This document shows positions 63,048-64,000 of a DNA stretch of 64,000 bases, one piece after another. The stretch is from positions 3,099,225 through 3,163,224 of the forward strand of contig CP054185.1 in the NCBI GenBank assembly GCA_015180985.1, read 5' to 3'. A model generated the notes under the pieces. That model worked only from the letters and a program-made list of their open reading frames with translations. It did no database searches and was not told the origin of the DNA. The translations under genes and the position numbers were made by a program. Each line of letters starts with the position of its first letter. Within the stretch, counting starts at the first letter, position 1. The stretch comes from Flammeovirgaceae bacterium. Its GTDB lineage: Bacteria; Bacteroidota; Bacteroidia; Cytophagales; Cyclobacteriaceae.

Positions 63048-64000
63048 TTAAAAGTTAATAGTGCCCAGAAGGAACTCAACGGTTGTAACCGGATTGGGAA
63101 GGATGCCCACCGAGTAACGCACACCAATATCGAACTGTGGTAAAAACCGGAGGATGTTGATATCCAGTTTTATTTCAAGTCCGGTTGAAAGGTAGGTGGT
63201 TGAGCGTGGCGGATTTTGGCCAAACTGGCTGGTGCCGAAGCCGTAATCTGCAAATCCGTTCATGCGCAGCCGCTGGATGTTGAGCAGCGGCCCGAAGGCG
63301 GCATCGGGGTACCAGACAGGCAACGTATAGTTTGCCGACATGGAATAGAATTTTTCAGCGCGAAAAACGGCTAAACCACGTGGCAACGGAATCTGATTTG
63401 GGAAGATGTATGAATTATTGTCGGCATAAGGTTGTGATGACGATGAACGGGAAAGCAACTCAAGCTTTGTTTGCTGATAGCCCCAGTAGCCCCACAGCGA
63501 ATGATGCCGGAATAAACCAGGAAAGTAAAGTACTGAGTAGAAGGAAAATTGATTGCCTGTATAATCTGAATTAAACGGTGTTCCATAACCGTGAAGTTCA
63601 ACTGCCTGGCCCCACTTGCTGTTGATATCGCGCCTGTTGCGCTTGAGCAGCCGGTAGGCCGACATGGAGAAATGATTGTACAACAACGTTCCGTTACCAG
63701 GGCTGGTGCGCAACCAATACTGCGGCAACTCCGGTGTAATCAGTCGGCCTGTACCGGTAATGGAGTTGGCGAAATCAGTTACCTGCGTATAACCTACATA
63801 ATTGCTCACTGTAAAATTTCCAAAAAAACGTGAGCTGGTGGTGATTAGCGGAATACGCAATCCGGCTTCCAGTGTTTTTTCATACCAACTATACGTAAGA
63901 TTACCGGATGTAAGAACAGTATCTGAACCGACAATATCATAATAGCTAATGGTACCTTCATTTAATTTGCGCGGCCCGAACAACACGTTGACATCAATAA
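63048..64000 (-). CDS. C-terminal part of an outer-membrane beta-barrel protein (5' end missing)
   Basis: The frame stays open to the window end, so at least 317 residues are present and the true start lies outside. Repeated amphipathic strands, aromatic residues and Tyr/Asn-rich turns, ending in a strand VEFLLGTINF with terminal Phe, mark an outer-membrane barrel. The segment LNIQRLRMNGFADYGFG near the end recalls C-terminal barrels of large TolB-propeller-containing surface proteins of Bacteroidota, but this is uncertain. No enzyme motif. Confidence 0.6.
   Translation of the reverse strand, partial: IDVNVLFGPRKLNEGTISYYDIVGSDTVLTSGNLTYSWYEKTLEAGLRIPLITTSSRFFGNFTVSNYVGYTQVTDFANSITGTGRLITPELPQYWLRTSPGNGTLLYNHFSMSAYRLLKRNRRDINSKWGQAVELHGYGTPFNSDYTGNQFSFYSVLYFPGLFRHHSLWGYWGYQQTKLELLSRSSSSQPYADNNSYIFPNQIPLPRGLAVFRAEKFYSMSANYTLPVWYPDAAFGPLLNIQRLRMNGFADYGFGTSQFGQNPPRSTTYLSTGLEIKLDINILRFLPQFDIGVRYSVGILPNPVTTVEFLLGTINF

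Overview
The window looks like a chromosomal segment of a Bacteroidota bacterium, most likely order Cytophagales. Four proteins carry type IX secretion C-terminal sorting domains (one of the gliding-motility/CHU_C type). There are Bacteroidota-type outer-membrane proteins, a complete-looking stretch of menaquinone genes, and promoters of the Bacteroidota form TAnnTTTG (-7) with TTG about 19 nt upstream. I see no transposase, integrase, phage gene or CRISPR array.

Layout. 1-7 kb: a truncated secreted metalloprotease, then ddl, a PASTA protein, a T9SS cargo protein and a site-2 protease. 7-10.4 kb: a CAU tRNA and a large SBBP/PKD secreted protein. 10.5-14.4 kb: an ABC exporter of the YbbAP type divergent from a TesA-like esterase. 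14.4-18 kb: an esterase-like protein without a recognisable catalytic triad, galK directly behind tRNA-Ser(CGA), and a MacB-type permease. 18-27.2 kb: an exported amidotransferase-like protein, a lipoprotein, a 1311-residue propeller protein, miaE, a putative porin and lpxK. 27.3-31.3 kb: NIF3-like protein, coiled-coil protein, TPR protein and histidine phosphatase. 31.4-37.8 kb: menaquinone operon (hotdog thioesterase, menF, menD, menB, a TerB-like protein, menE), then a YebC-type regulator. 37.8-46.6 kb: envelope proteins, an LTA-synthase-like sulfatase, an SDR enzyme, an OmpA protein with a small N-terminal paralogue, a TerB-like protein next to a J-domain/TPR protein, and gapA. 46.7-55.7 kb: a sulfur-metabolism island, all on the minus strand. 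56-64 kb: tRNA-Glu, YHS protein, PAS histidine kinase, class III aminotransferase, serine hydrolase, hslV, the E2 component of a 2-oxoacid dehydrogenase, and a truncated outer-membrane protein.

The sulfur island is the most notable region. It encodes a TauE/SafE exporter, a thiosulfate-uptake-like YeeE/YedE pair split into two half-proteins, a TsdA-like dihaem thiosulfate dehydrogenase, an outer-membrane barrel, an exported DsrE-like protein, a SoxB-like thiosulfohydrolase, a persulfide dioxygenase-rhodanese fusion and a free rhodanese. SoxXA, SoxYZ and SoxCD are absent. A coherent reading is uptake and oxidation of thiosulfate or sulfane sulfur. Each of the three transcription units starts with the same 44-nt architecture: a Crp/Fnr-like palindrome GTGA-N6-TYAC, exactly 22 nt, then TARYTTTG. 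This puts the palindrome at -41.5, the class II activator position. The regulator gene is not in the window.

Other structure worth noting: several genes whose -7 box ends exactly 4 nt before the ATG (predicted leaderless mRNAs); a shared 22-nt element 71 nt upstream of both the OmpA gene and its small paralogue; an intrinsic-terminator-like hairpin inside the 5' end of the TPR gene; and a J-domain/TerB-like neighbour pair resembling a split DjlA. Functions are inferred by reading the sequence; no database search was possible.
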